A DNA stretch of 64,000 nt from Candidatus Eiseniibacteriota bacterium (GTDB taxonomy: Bacteria; Eisenbacteria; RBG-16-71-46; CAIMUX01), in the NCBI GenBank assembly GCA_029569475.1, contig JAKQSZ010000002.1, positions 14,791 to 78,790 on the forward strand, in the 5' to 3' direction. The stretch's first letter is position 1; the number at the start of each line of letters is the position of its first letter. Positions 25,624 to 35,751 of this stretch are shown piece by piece. The notes under the pieces are model-generated. The model did not search any database and had not been told where the DNA came from. It saw nothing but the letters and a program-made list of their open reading frames with translations. The position numbers and the translations under genes are program-made.

Positions 25624-28600
25624 TTAGCGGGCGATGATCAGCTTGCGGGTGCTCTGCTGATCGTCCGCCTGCAGGTTGTAGAAGTACACGCCGGCAGGCA
25701 GGAGCTGGCCGGACTCGCTACGTCCGTCGAAGGAGACGACGTGGTAGCCCGGAGCCTGGCAGCCGGAGGCCAGCGTGCGGACCTGACGGCCCGAAACATC
25801 GAAGATGCTCAGGTTGACGTTGGCCGTGCCGGGGAGGGCATAGACGATGTTCGTCATGTCCTTCACCGGGTTCGGCCGGGCCGCGTAGAGCTCGAAGCTG
25901 GCCGGCGTTCCGCTGAACGGCGCCATCTGGCTGCCGCCGCGCGACAGCACCTTGCCGCTTGAGTTGCGCAGGTCGTACGTCAGGTCGAGATCGGCGGCCG
26001 CCTCGTCGAGGATGCGGAAGGTGGCGTGGGCGATCGTACCCGAACCGCTCACGCTCGGCTGCTCCCGGTCGAGGCGGGTTGTCGAGATCTCCAGCCAGCC
26101 GTGACCGGAGCGCTGCAGGAACATGCTGCCGTTGCTGCCGTCCAGGAACCCCCCGTTCTCCACCTTCACCAGCTCGAGCTGGGCAGGGTTGAAGCCCAGG
26201 TTCAGGCAGGCGCCCGACAGGTCGGAAGCGTCGTCCACGTTGAAGTCCACGGTGACCATCTCTCCCTCCGCGGGGTTCTGGAGATGGCTGACCGTATAGA
26301 CCCGCGTGGCTCCCTCAACCGGTCCGCCCAGGGGCGCCGGGCGCGGTTCGAGGCCGCCCGCCATCTGCGGCTCGGTCCCCGGCGCCGTCCGGTAGTAGCC
26401 CTGGCCAGCGGCCCACGAGTGCATGACCGTGAAGGCCAGGATGTCCTCGACGTCGAAGACGCCGTCGGGGACCGGGAGGAGGTCCGGCGCGGTGCCCGTG
26501 GTCGGTCCGATGTCGGCGATCCTGTCCTGGACATTGGCGACGCCATTCCAGGCCAGCGTGAAGGTCATCTGATCCTCGAAGTTGATCTTGCCGTCCGGAT
26601 TCGGCGCCAGGTTGGGCAGGGTGGAGTCCGCGCCCGTCCCGTCCGTGGCGAAGTCTCCCAGGTAGCCGAACCGCAGGTTGACGTTGCGGGTGGTCCACTG
26701 GGCCGGCGACTCGTTGTGGATGTCCTTCATGCCGGAGCCGGCCGTGGTGATGGTGAAGGTCCCGGCCTTGAACCGGTCCGACGGGGTGATGACCGCGTCG
26801 CCCGCCTTGACCGTCACCTTCGCCAGGGTGTGCGGTCCCGCCGTGACCAGGCCCACCTTGGTATTCAGCACCGAGGTGTTGATGAGGTAGGAGCCGGTCT
26901 CGTTGTCGTACGCCTGGTTGAAGAGCTCCGTGATGTAGTCGTTGTCGGGCACGTCCCAGCCGTTGCCGGCGGTGATGCCCTGCACGGTGATCTCGGATGG
27001 CGTGTAGGCGCCGGCGAAGCCGACCGCCACGATGCTCTCCGGATAGGCCACCTGCAGGTCGATCGTGCGGGTCAGGCCGTTCTGGAGATAGAGCGTGAAG
27101 TCGTTGTCGATGGCGTCCACGCCCCGCAGACCCGGCAGCAACTGGGAGTCGATGCAGAGAAGTTCGGAGGAGGTCGTCTGGTCGGACGCGATGGTCACCT
27201 TGTTGGCGTCCTTGGCCCGCACGTAGATGTAGTAAGCAGCCCCGTCGGCCGGCGCTCCGCCCGGCGTCTCCGCGAAGTTCCAGGTTGCCGAGGTCGCGGT
27301 GGCCGAGACGGTGCCCTCGGGCATGCAGAGCCGGGCCGTGCCGACGTTGAATGTCGAGGCGGTGTCGAAGTAGAAGTCGATCGTCCCATCCGCCGGGAGA
27401 TTCGCGCTCGAGATGGTGAAGGAGTAGGAACTGGTCGGCGGATAGCAGGTGCCGGTCGCGGTGAAGTTGGTGATGGCGATGCTGGGTGTCGGCGCCTCTT
27501 CGTACTTCGTGATCTTGCCGCGAACCAGGTCGGCCGCATAGAGGTCCAGGTCATTGCCATTGGCCAGCCAGCAGAGCTGGTTGATGCCCATGTGCAAGCC
27601 GAGATTGTTCCCCTGGCCGCCGAGGCTGGCGTCCCAGGCCGGGATGGCGGCCGTGCCGGTCTTGGCGCCCGTATCGTTGTAGATGACGATGCGGTCGTTG
27701 CCCTGATCGGCCACCGCCACGTGGACGACCGACGGGTTGGCGCCGTCGACCGCCACCACCACGTCGACCGGAGCGTTCAGGAAGTCCGAGACGCTGCTGG
27801 CCGTGTTCCACTGGCAGACGAACTCCATGTGCGCCGGCAGGTTGTTGGCCGCGTCCTCCGGATAGAAAGCCAGCTTCTGGATCCGGTTGTTGCCGGTGTC
27901 GGCGACATAGACGTCAAAGGCGCCAGTGACCGCATTCCAGCGAGCCGCGAGGCCGCGCGGGGCGGCGAAGCGGCCGGGACCGTTGCCGGTGGCGCCGTAG
28001 CGCAGCCGGTCCGGGGTGGTGGAGTAGCTATAGGTCAGGACGGTGTTCCCTGGAGCCACCGCGCCGTGGGCGCCATCGCCGAAGGTGATCTGACCGCTGC
28101 GCCAGTCGACCTCGTAGACCCGGTCCGCCGGTCCGGCAGTCGCGATGTCATCGACCCGGGTCCAGGTCAAAGGCGTGCCGTCCGGATCGGAGGTGATGGT
28201 CTCCAGCGTGCCCTGCTTGATCGGGGAGGCGTTGGTCCACGTGCTGTAATCCTGGCCCGGGCTGGCGGGGGTGGTGATGCGGTAGTCCACGTCCGCCGTC
28301 AGGCCGATCTGGCCAGCGGCCGCCGGCTGGTTCGCCAACGTGTGCGCATCGCCCGGCAGCCAGTCGTCGACGGCGGTGCGCGCTTCGTCGTCGGCGCTGA
28401 TCACCTTGATGCGATCCGCGCCGGTGTCCGTCACGAACACGTAGCGGTCCGGAACGCCCTTGGTGGTATGGAACGTATAGGCGCCGTTGCCGCCGGCGTC
28501 GAAGTCGACGCTGATGCCCGGAATGCCGAGGTAGGGGTCCGCCATGTCGGCGATGGCCGCGGCGTTGACCAGGACCTTGCCCGTGGTGATATCGGTGACG

Positions 28601-29643
28601 GTCACCAGGCCGCCGGCCTCCGTCAGGGTATAGGAGTGTCCGGTCACCTGGCTGTCGTCCACGACGGTGGCGGTCGTGACGACGCCGCCCCCGCCGCCCG
28701 GCAAGGTCACGGCCGCCTGGAGGTCGGTACCGCCCTCGGCGACGCACAGGTCGTAGGGGTTGGTCAGGACGTCGTCGTAGGACTCGCCGTCTGCGATCGA
28801 GCCGTCGACCGCGACGATGTAGTTGAACAGCTCCTCATTCTGGTCGACCGAGTTGTCGGCCGCGTCCAGGACGAAGAGGTCGTCACTGGTGGCGGTGACC
28901 TCGTTGGCGATGACGCTGAGCGCCCGCACGGCCTGCCAGCTCGAAGGAGCCCCCGAGATCGACTCGTCGATCTTGGTGAGGACCGGCGGGTCGGCATGGC
29001 CGATGCCGTAGTCGACGTCGCCCAGCCCGAAAGCGTTGGCGGCGGCCGTCTGATCGTCCATGGCCAGGTAGCGGACACTGATGACGCTGGCCGAGGTGAG
29101 CGAGTTGTCCGGCAGCGTGATCACGGGCGCGTTGACGCCGAGGTCGTAGTCGATCGTGTAGACCTTGTCCGCGGCGGTGAAGCCGGTCAGGGAGGCGACC
29201 CAGGTCCAGCGGACGCCGTCGATCACCACTACCTCGGAATGCGGGACGACCCAGCGGGTGGCCCCGGCGCCCCAGCCGACCAGCGCGATCTCGTTGTCGT
29301 CGAAGTCGAGGTGGGCATCGATGGCGGCGTCCCACACGAAGGCGGTGTCATAGATATAGGTCGCGTTGACCTCGAAGACCTGAATCCGGTTGTGGCCGGA
29401 GTCGGCGACGTAGATGACGTCGCGGTTGTTGTGCGACATCGCGGCGACCGCGGCCGGCTGGACGAACGGGATGTCGATCGCCGGATCGTTGACCAGCTGG
29501 TCTTGCGTCGGGCTGTTGATGGACCTGTAGTACGGACCGTTCCACTCCAGGATCGCGTCGTAGGTCACCGCCTCCGCGATGGCGACCCAACACAGCGCCA
29601 GGATGATCACAGTCCCCCACAGGACGGACTTCTGCGTACTCAT
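25624..29643 (-). CDS. Giant secreted NHL-repeat protein with cohesin-like, dockerin-like and sorting domains (paralogue 2)
   Basis: 1,339 residues from the ATG at 29643, which has a perfect AAAGGAGG site; upstream in-frame starts lack one. A clean signal peptide (SVLWGTVIILALCWVAIAEA) precedes YDAILEWNGPYY, the same opening as paralogue 1. NHL blades (YVADSGHNRIQVFEV, FVTDTGADRIKVIS, YVADTGNNRIQKLAF) are followed by a cohesin-like region (TLYLQNGLTRTIDLQVAYPES), paired dockerin-like motifs (NPDGKINFEDQMTF, VPDGVFDVEDILAF), a second cohesin-like domain (ACLNLGFNPAQLELVKVENGG) and a sorting module (PNPVKDMTNIVYAL...GVYFYNLQADD). Having cohesin- and dockerin-like modules in one chain could allow self-assembly. 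Its own terminator follows, so it need not be co-transcribed with paralogue 1. Confidence 0.82.
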   Translation of the reverse strand: MSTQKSVLWGTVIILALCWVAIAEAVTYDAILEWNGPYYRSINSPTQDQLVNDPAIDIPFVQPAAVAAMSHNNRDVIYVADSGHNRIQVFEVNATYIYDTAFVWDAAIDAHLDFDDNEIALVGWGAGATRWVVPHSEVVVIDGVRWTWVASLTGFTAADKVYTIDYDLGVNAPVITLPDNSLTSASVISVRYLAMDDQTAAANAFGLGDVDYGIGHADPPVLTKIDESISGAPSSWQAVRALSVIANEVTATSDDLFVLDAADNSVDQNEELFNYIVAVDGSIADGESYDDVLTNPYDLCVAEGGTDLQAAVTLPGGGGGVVTTATVVDDSQVTGHSYTLTEAGGLVTVTDITTGKVLVNAAAIADMADPYLGIPGISVDFDAGGNGAYTFHTTKGVPDRYVFVTDTGADRIKVISADDEARTAVDDWLPGDAHTLANQPAAAGQIGLTADVDYRITTPASPGQDYSTWTNASPIKQGTLETITSDPDGTPLTWTRVDDIATAGPADRVYEVDWRSGQITFGDGAHGAVAPGNTVLTYSYSTTPDRLRYGATGNGPGRFAAPRGLAARWNAVTGAFDVYVADTGNNRIQKLAFYPEDAANNLPAHMEFVCQWNTASSVSDFLNAPVDVVVAVDGANPSVVHVAVADQGNDRIVIYNDTGAKTGTAAIPAWDASLGGQGNNLGLHMGINQLCWLANGNDLDLYAADLVRGKITKYEEAPTPSIAITNFTATGTCYPPTSSYSFTISSANLPADGTIDFYFDTASTFNVGTARLCMPEGTVSATATSATWNFAETPGGAPADGAAYYIYVRAKDANKVTIASDQTTSSELLCIDSQLLPGLRGVDAIDNDFTLYLQNGLTRTIDLQVAYPESIVAVGFAGAYTPSEITVQGITAGNGWDVPDNDYITELFNQAYDNETGSYLINTSVLNTKVGLVTAGPHTLAKVTVKAGDAVITPSDRFKAGTFTITTAGSGMKDIHNESPAQWTTRNVNLRFGYLGDFATDGTGADSTLPNLAPNPDGKINFEDQMTFTLAWNGVANVQDRIADIGPTTGTAPDLLPVPDGVFDVEDILAFTVMHSWAAGQGYYRTAPGTEPQMAGGLEPRPAPLGGPVEGATRVYTVSHLQNPAEGEMVTVDFNVDDASDLSGACLNLGFNPAQLELVKVENGGFLDGSNGSMFLQRSGHGWLEISTTRLDREQPSVSGSGTIAHATFRILDEAAADLDLTYDLRNSSGKVLSRGGSQMAPFSGTPASFELYAARPNPVKDMTNIVYALPGTANVNLSIFDVSGRQVRTLASGCQAPGYHVVSFDGRSESGQLLPAGVYFYNLQADDQQSTRKLIIAR

Positions 29644-29862
29644 CCGAATTCCTCCTTTGAGCACCTGTCGTGCACTCCCTGCTTCCGGGCCGTGGTCGGG
29701 TTCCTTCCCCGGATTCCGGTTGTTCCAGCGATCCGGCAGGCCCCTCATCCCTGACTTGGGCAGCGCCAGCCCCGGCCCGGGACCGTCCCGTGGATGCCCC
29801 GTGTGCGCGCGCCCTGGCAGGCTCGGCGGGAGGGGGTGAGTCTTCGTCATCTGGTGGGCCTC

Positions 29863-31029
29863 CTACCGGTCCTGCGTGGTGATCCAACCGTCGCTGATCC
29901 GGAAGGCGATCGGCGATCGGTTGTGGTCCAACAGACGGGTTTCGGGTTCCCCGTCTCCGTTGAAATCGCTATCGACTAGTTCAATCGGACTGCTTAGGCC
30001 GTTTGCCCTTGCCCGGGCGGTCACAAGGGCGATCTCGCCGGTGCCGTTGGCCTGCGTCCCGACCGGGTTATCCCCCTCGAAGGTGATCTCCCAGCTCATG
30101 GCGTACTGCAGGCGGCCGATGTCATCGTTCTCGTACTCGAGCATGAGGGGAATGAAACCGCCGTTCTCGAACCAGAAGTCGCCTTCCTCGATCGTCAGGA
30201 TCTCCATCACGGCCGGGTCGTAGGCCAGCATGAAGGAGATGCCGGCCAGGTTGGCCACATTGCGCAGGCTGAGCCGGAACTCGAAAACCTCCCCCTCGGA
30301 CGCGCGGATCGTGTCGGGGGAGATCTCGAGCCAGGGGCGGCCGAGGGTGACGAAGGTGAAATTGTCGCTGCGCGTCTGCAGTCCGGCCCGGTTGCTGGCA
30401 TCGATGCGGAAGTTGTACGTCCGCTCCTCGTCGAGTCCGGCCAGGGAGATGGAGTGGAGCCGAGGATAGTCCTCATGCTCCGCCGCGGTGAGACCGTAGC
30501 CTGTCGTCGTGCCGTAGTGGACCGTGGCCACGGAGCGATCGTCGGTCCGCCAGAGGATGGTGGCGGTACTCGAGGTGATGCCGACCACCTGGATGTCGCT
30601 GAGAACGGGCGCCGTGGTGTCGGCGAGGTCGGCGGCGGGGAGCGTGCGGAACGCGACGGGCTGCGTCGCCTGGCGCGGGCCGGAGGGGTTGGCGGCCGTG
30701 ATCCTGAACCAGTATTCCGTGTCCGGTTCAAGGTCCTGGAGCTGGATCTGGTGTCGCGAGCTCAAGGACGAGGAACGGCTGCCGTTCATGTTGTCCTGGC
30801 TGCGGCCGAAGGAGAGCGTTCCCACGGTCTGCTGGGTGGTCGTCCACTCTATGGTGGCGGTCGTGTCGGTCGGGGTCACCGAGACGTCCCTGATCTCGAG
30901 TCCCCCCTTGTTGGAGTCTTCGGGGCCCGTGGCTCCTCCGCTGAGCCCGCAGGAAGCGAGCACTAGCGCGAGCAACCACCAGGGCGCCAGCGTCCGAATG
31001 ACCTGAACTGCATCGATCCTCTTGCGCAT
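29863..31029 (-). CDS. Lipoprotein with two fibronectin-III domains and a cohesin-like domain
   Basis: 388 residues from the ATG at 31029, giving a short signal peptide with lipobox LVLASC, so it should be lipid-anchored. Residues ~45-130 and ~140-225 are fibronectin type III domains (e.g. 'TATIEWTTTQQTVGTLSFG', 'LEPDTEYWFRITAANPSG'; 'TATILWRTDDRSVATVHYG'). Residues ~235-370 are cohesin-like (FRLSLRNVANLAGISFMLAY, then 'PAVMEILTIEEGDF'), ending in an EF-like DSDFNGDGE. The cohesin-like domain resembles those in the two giant neighbours downstream on the same strand, 220 bases away. It could be the membrane anchor of a cohesin/dockerin-type assembly (inference). It is divergent from nadA across 263 bases. 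Confidence 0.8.
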   Translation of the reverse strand: MRKRIDAVQVIRTLAPWWLLALVLASCGLSGGATGPEDSNKGGLEIRDVSVTPTDTTATIEWTTTQQTVGTLSFGRSQDNMNGSRSSSLSSRHQIQLQDLEPDTEYWFRITAANPSGPRQATQPVAFRTLPAADLADTTAPVLSDIQVVGITSSTATILWRTDDRSVATVHYGTTTGYGLTAAEHEDYPRLHSISLAGLDEERTYNFRIDASNRAGLQTRSDNFTFVTLGRPWLEISPDTIRASEGEVFEFRLSLRNVANLAGISFMLAYDPAVMEILTIEEGDFWFENGGFIPLMLEYENDDIGRLQYAMSWEITFEGDNPVGTQANGTGEIALVTARARANGLSSPIELVDSDFNGDGEPETRLLDHNRSPIAFRISDGWITTQDR

Positions 31030-31292
31030 CCTAGGCTCCCGCGGACCTCTGGTCCTTGTGCCACTCCGCGGCGCCGCCGCGGACCTTCCGGGCGGAGACT
31101 CCTTCCTGAGCTCCGCACAAACCGACGGGCGCGGCCGGGTGGTCGCGCCATCCGTCCAATCGACCCACGCCGGAGGCTGCTTTAGGCCAAAAGAGCCGGG
31201 GAATGTTAGAGTGGCGACTGCCGCGGGCCGGGCCGGACGCATCCAATCAAGCAACGGCGGGCCGCCGGAGCGAGTTTTCGGAGGGAGTTCGC

Positions 31293-32252
31293 ATGACCCA
31301 AACGGCCTACGAAACCGGCATCGATCCTCGGCTCGATCTCGTGGCCGAGATCGGCCGCCTGCGGCGGGAGCGCCAGGCGGTGCTCCTCGCACACTATTAT
31401 CAGGAACCCGAGATCCAGGACCTGGCCGACCATGTCGGGGACAGCCTCGCCCTGGCCCAGGCGGCGGAGCGGACCGAGGCGGAGGTCATCGTCTTTGCCG
31501 GCGTGCACTTCATGGCCGAGACGGCGAAGCTGCTCAATCCCCGGCGCGTCGTGGTGGTGCCCGACCTGAAGGCCGGCTGCTCCCTGGCCGACGGTTGCCC
31601 GGCGCCGGCCTTCCAACGGTGGCTGCAGAACTATCCAGGGCACGAGGTCGTCAGCTACATCAACACCTCCGCCGCGGTCAAGGCGCTCTCCACCGTGATC
31701 TGCACCTCGAGCAACGCGGAGAAGATCATTCGCTCCTTCCCCCCCGAGCAGCCGCTGGTCTTCGCCCCGGATCGCCACCTCGGGCGATACCTCATCCGGC
31801 AGACCGGCCGGGACATGACGCTCTGGCCGGGGACCTGCCAGGTCCACGAGATCTTCTCGGAGAAGCGGATCGTGCAGTTGCAGGCGCGCCATCCGGAGGC
31901 CAAGGTGATCGCGCACCCGGAGTGCGATCCGGCGGTGCTGCGGCTGGCTGACCACATCGGTTCCACCTCGTCGCTGCTGCGCTTCGTCGAGACCGATCCC
32001 GGATCGACCTACATCATCGCGACCGAGCCCGGCATCATCCACCAGATGACCAGGAGCGCCCCGGGCAAGACCTTCCTGCCCGCTCCGGTGCAGGGCGCCT
32101 GCGAGGCGTGCGCCACCTGTCCTCACATGCGGCTGAACACGGTGGAGAAGCTTTACCTGTGCCTGCGCGATCTGCGCCCCGAGGTGACCATCCCCGAGGA
32201 GCTGCACGAGCCGGCCTTGCGGCCGATCCGGCGGATGCTGGAACTCAGCTGA
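31293..32252 (+). CDS. nadA: Quinolinate synthase
   Basis: 319 residues from the ATG at 31293 with GGAGGGAG upstream. NadA condenses iminoaspartate with dihydroxyacetone phosphate to quinolinate in NAD synthesis, using a [4Fe-4S] cluster. The family marks are present: '[21 protein letters not shown]', '[11 protein letters not shown]', the three conserved cysteine regions ([29 protein letters not shown]), and 'TSSNAEKI'. Length is typical for the short form. It is cytoplasmic. nadB and nadC are not in the window. The next gene, aconitase, is 174 bases downstream in the same direction. Confidence 0.96.
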   Translation: MTQTAYETGIDPRLDLVAEIGRLRRERQAVLLAHYYQEPEIQDLADHVGDSLALAQAAERTEAEVIVFAGVHFMAETAKLLNPRRVVVVPDLKAGCSLADGCPAPAFQRWLQNYPGHEVVSYINTSAAVKALSTVICTSSNAEKIIRSFPPEQPLVFAPDRHLGRYLIRQTGRDMTLWPGTCQVHEIFSEKRIVQLQARHPEAKVIAHPECDPAVLRLADHIGSTSSLLRFVETDPGSTYIIATEPGIIHQMTRSAPGKTFLPAPVQGACEACATCPHMRLNTVEKLYLCLRDLRPEVTIPEELHEPALRPIRRMLELS

Positions 32253-32426
32253 ACCTCCGCCAATCGCGGCCTGTCAAGGAGACGCCAGCCAGACTGGCTG
32301 TCGGCGTAACGGGAACCACGCAGGCTTTCGGCCGGCCGGGCCCTGCGCTTGAGCTCCGCGGTGTTCCGGCGTTATTCTGGGCCTTTACGGCGTGAGTTCG
32401 GTGTCAGCGGCGGAGGAACAGCTTCC

Positions 32427-34715
32427 ATGAAATCGATCGAAAGCACCCCGGAGTTCGTGACCTCGGTCTATTCCCTCATGCGCCAACGCCTGGCCGTCAT
32501 CCGGCAGCGCCTCGGGCGCCCTCTGACGCTGGCGGAGAAGGTCATGCTGGGCCACGCGCATGATCCGGCCGCCCAGGATCTGAAGGCGGGGGAGAGCTAT
32601 CTGCTGCTTCGCCCGGACCGCGTGGCCATGCAGGACGCCACCGCGCAGATGGCGCTGCTGCAATTCATGAGCGCCGGGATCCCCGAAACCGAGGTGCCCT
32701 CGACGGTCCATTGCGACCACCTGATCCAGGCCCGCGTCGGGGCGGGAAGCGACCTGGCCGCCGCCGAAAAGGAGAACCTTGAGGTCTACGAGTTCCTGGC
32801 GGCGGCCGCGCGCAAATACGGCATCGGCTTCTGGAAGCCGGGCGCCGGCATCATCCACCAGGTCGTGCTGGAGAACTATGCGTTCCCCGGCGGCATGATG
32901 ATCGGCACCGACTCCCACACGCCCAACGCCGGCGGGCTCGGCATGTTCGCCTCCGGCGTAGGCGGGGCCGACGCGGTCGATGTGATGGCCGGCCTGCCCT
33001 GGGAGGTCAAGTACCCCAAGCTCATCGGCGTCCGCCTGACCGGCGAGTTGAAGGGCTGGACTTCGCCCAAGGACGTCATCCTTCGCCTGTGCGGGATCCT
33101 GACGGTCAAGGGGGGGACCAACCGGGTGGTGGAGTACTTCGGACCCGGCGCCGCGTCCATCTCCTGCACCGGCAAGGCCACGATCACCAACATGGGGGCC
33201 GAACTCGGCGCCACCACCTCGATCTTCCCCTGGGACTCGCGGATGGAAATCTACCTGCGCAGCACCGCTCGCGGCGGGCTGGCGGATCTGGCCAATGAGC
33301 ACGCGGACCTGCTCCAGGCCGATCCGGAGGTCGGCAAGAACCCGGCGGCTTTCTACGACCAGGTGATCGAGATCGACCTTTCCACGCTGGAGCCGCAGGT
33401 GGTCGGGCCGCACACGCCGGATCTCACGCGGGGCGTCTCCGTTCTGGGGTCCGATGTCCGGGAGAAGGACTATCCGGACCGGATCACGGCGGCGCTGATC
33501 GGTTCGTGCACCAACTCTTCCTACGAGGACATCGAACGCGCCGCCGAGGTCGCGCGGCAGGCCGCGGCGCACGGGCTGAAGTCGGCCACTCCCCTCCTGG
33601 TGACGCCGGGTTCGGAGCAGGTCCACGCCACCATCCAACGGGACGGCCAGCTCGCGGATCTCGAGAAAGTCGGCGCGGTGGTGCTCGCCAATGCTTGCGG
33701 TCCCTGCATCGGCCAGTGGAAGCGGGATGATGTTGCGGCCGGAGACAAGAACACCATCCTGACCTCCTTCAACCGCAACTTCCCCAAACGCAACGACGGC
33801 AACCCGGGGACCCTGGCCTTCATCGCGAGCCCCGAGATCGTCACCGCCTATGGTCTGGCCGGACGTCTCAGCTTCAATCCACTGCGCGATGAGCTCATCG
33901 GCGCCGACGGCAAGTCCTTCGTCCTGCAGCCGCCGAAGCCGGCGCCGGAGGTGCCGCCCCAGGGATTCGTCCGTGACGTCAGCGGATACGTCCCGCCCGC
34001 CGAGGATCCCTCCGCCGTGCAAGTCAGGGTGGACCCCGCCAGTCCGCGGCTGCAGATCCTCGAGCCGTTCCAACCCTGGGACGGCCAGGACTGGATCGAG
34101 CTGCCCATCCTGCTCAAGGCGGTGGGCAAGTGCACGACCGACCACATCTCGCCCGCCGGTCCCTGGCTTCGCTATCGCGGGCACCTCGACAAGATCAGCG
34201 ACAACATGTTCATCGGGGCCAACAACGCGTTCTCGTCCAAGCCGGGGTCGACGCTGAACCAGCTGAGCGGCGCGGAGGACCAGCCGATCCCCGCGGTCGC
34301 CCGTGACTACAAGGCCCGGGGTCTGCGCTGGGTGGCGGTCGGCGACGAGAACTACGGCGAGGGGAGCAGCCGTGAGCACGCCGCGATGAGCCCCCGCTTC
34401 CTGGGGGCGGCCGCCGTCATCACCCGCAGTTTTGCCCGCATCCACGAGTCGAATCTGAAGAAGCAGGGGATCCTCTCGCTGACCTTCGTCGATCCGGCGG
34501 ACTACGGCAAGATCGGCCCGACCGACCGGATCAGCATCCGTGGCCTCAGCCAGCTCAAGCCGGGGGTGGAGGTCATGGCCACGGTCCATCATCCCGGGGG
34601 TGGGGAGGAGCGGATCCGGCTGCGCCACACGCTGAACGAGGAGCAGATCGGTTGGTTCCGGGCGGGATCGGCGTTGAACCTGCTGCGGGAGCAGAAGGGC
34701 AGGGAGCGACCCTGA
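32427..34715 (+). CDS. Aconitate hydratase (mitochondrial-type)
   Basis: 762 residues from the ATG at 32427, with GGAGGAAC upstream. Interconverts citrate and isocitrate in the TCA cycle with a [4Fe-4S] cluster. Cluster cysteines are visible: C361 in [10 protein letters not shown] and C424/C427 in ACGPCIGQW. Other family blocks include '[26 protein letters not shown]', the start of which carries the substrate-site serine and histidine, and the swivel-domain '[16 protein letters not shown]' near residue 640. Length and the early '[11 protein letters not shown]' fit the eukaryotic-mitochondrial/FCB type rather than the ~890-residue AcnA or AcnB. Confidence 0.95.
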   Translation: MKSIESTPEFVTSVYSLMRQRLAVIRQRLGRPLTLAEKVMLGHAHDPAAQDLKAGESYLLLRPDRVAMQDATAQMALLQFMSAGIPETEVPSTVHCDHLIQARVGAGSDLAAAEKENLEVYEFLAAAARKYGIGFWKPGAGIIHQVVLENYAFPGGMMIGTDSHTPNAGGLGMFASGVGGADAVDVMAGLPWEVKYPKLIGVRLTGELKGWTSPKDVILRLCGILTVKGGTNRVVEYFGPGAASISCTGKATITNMGAELGATTSIFPWDSRMEIYLRSTARGGLADLANEHADLLQADPEVGKNPAAFYDQVIEIDLSTLEPQVVGPHTPDLTRGVSVLGSDVREKDYPDRITAALIGSCTNSSYEDIERAAEVARQAAAHGLKSATPLLVTPGSEQVHATIQRDGQLADLEKVGAVVLANACGPCIGQWKRDDVAAGDKNTILTSFNRNFPKRNDGNPGTLAFIASPEIVTAYGLAGRLSFNPLRDELIGADGKSFVLQPPKPAPEVPPQGFVRDVSGYVPPAEDPSAVQVRVDPASPRLQILEPFQPWDGQDWIELPILLKAVGKCTTDHISPAGPWLRYRGHLDKISDNMFIGANNAFSSKPGSTLNQLSGAEDQPIPAVARDYKARGLRWVAVGDENYGEGSSREHAAMSPRFLGAAAVITRSFARIHESNLKKQGILSLTFVDPADYGKIGPTDRISIRGLSQLKPGVEVMATVHHPGGGEERIRLRHTLNEEQIGWFRAGSALNLLREQKGRERP

Positions 34716-34720
34716 CCCGG

Positions 34721-35725
34721 ATGATCCGGACCGCCCTACGCACACTTCTGTCACGCTGCGCGCCAGGGCCTTCCCCTCAAAGGGCGACGCCCGGGCCGGA
34801 GCGGCCGGCGCGGAGCGACTCCATCTGGATCGCCGAAGCGAGCTCGCCGCGAGTTCCGCGCCGGAGGCTTGCGGCCGGCCGGGACTCCCGCAGGCTCGCC
34901 TGCACGCGCCTGTCATGGGTCATCGCTCTCAGCGCTTTCGCGCCGGCGCTCGTGCCCGGACCTCTCCGGGCCGAGGTTGTTCTGACGTTGTCGGCCGCCG
35001 CCTCGATGGTCGATGTCCTGCGCGATGCCAAGGCCATCTACCTCAAGGACCATGCGGACGTCTCCCTCGTGTTGAACCTGGGCGCCTCGGGCGTTCTGCA
35101 GACCCAGATTGAACAGGGCGCGCCCGTAGACGTCTATATCTCCGCCGGCGTTGAACAAGCGGCCGCCCTCGCTCGCCAGGGGCTGGTGGACAGCGCGTTC
35201 GTGCGGACGTTCGCCCACAACCGGCTTGTGCTGATTGCAGCGGCGCTCCCATCGTCGCAGGTGCGCGATGGCGACACTGCTCGGGCCACCGCTGATCACG
35301 CGGGCGGGGAAGGCGAGATCAAGGAACGGCTCGAGCTGCTCCGGGGACCCGGATTTCGACACATCGCGATCGCTTCGGAGGCGACGGCTCCGGCGGGACG
35401 CTACGCGGCCCGGGCGCTGCGAGCGGCCGGTCTGTATGACGCGCTGCGCCCCCGGCTGGTGCCGGGGGCCGACGTCCGTCACGTGCTCGAGTACGTGGCG
35501 AGCGGCGCGGCCGGGGCCGGCTTCGTCTATCGAACCGATGCGCTCGCCTCGGACGGGGTGCGGATCGTCCTGGAGATCCCGGTCGAAATGACAGGTCCGG
35601 TCGTCTACCAGATGGCGTTGATCGCGGGGTCGGATCATCCGAAGGAGGCCCGCGAATTGTTCGAGTTCCTCTCCTCCGCCCCGGTCCGGGACCTGCTGCG
35701 GAAGCGCGGGTTCGACGCCGATTGA
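34721..35725 (+). CDS. modA: Molybdate ABC transporter, periplasmic substrate-binding protein
   Basis: 334 residues from the ATG at 34721, right after the aconitase stop. A long basic n-region (~65 residues) precedes a signal core (SWVIALSAFAPALVPGPLRA); no better start is available. The mature protein shows the ModA pattern: LTLSAAASMVDVLRDAKAIY, 'LNLGASGVLQTQIEQGAPVDVYISAG' (serine and alanine oxyanion contacts), 'VRTFAHNRLVLIA', and a C-terminal 'GSDHPKEARELFEFLSSAPVRDLL'. It delivers molybdate (or tungstate) to ModBC. modB follows after 26 bases and modC overlaps modB, so modABC form an operon. Confidence 0.93.
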   Translation: MIRTALRTLLSRCAPGPSPQRATPGPERPARSDSIWIAEASSPRVPRRRLAAGRDSRRLACTRLSWVIALSAFAPALVPGPLRAEVVLTLSAAASMVDVLRDAKAIYLKDHADVSLVLNLGASGVLQTQIEQGAPVDVYISAGVEQAAALARQGLVDSAFVRTFAHNRLVLIAAALPSSQVRDGDTARATADHAGGEGEIKERLELLRGPGFRHIAIASEATAPAGRYAARALRAAGLYDALRPRLVPGADVRHVLEYVASGAAGAGFVYRTDALASDGVRIVLEIPVEMTGPVVYQMALIAGSDHPKEARELFEFLSSAPVRDLLRKRGFDAD

Positions 35726-35751
35726 CGCCGGGCCGGTAGCGAGGAGGTCGA

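Noticed and set aside
26026..29754. 1,242-codon open frame on the plus strand opposite the second giant NHL gene
   Set aside because: Same reasons: low-complexity translation and strong evidence for the minus-strand gene. Its similarity to the previous shadow only reflects the paralogy of the real genes.
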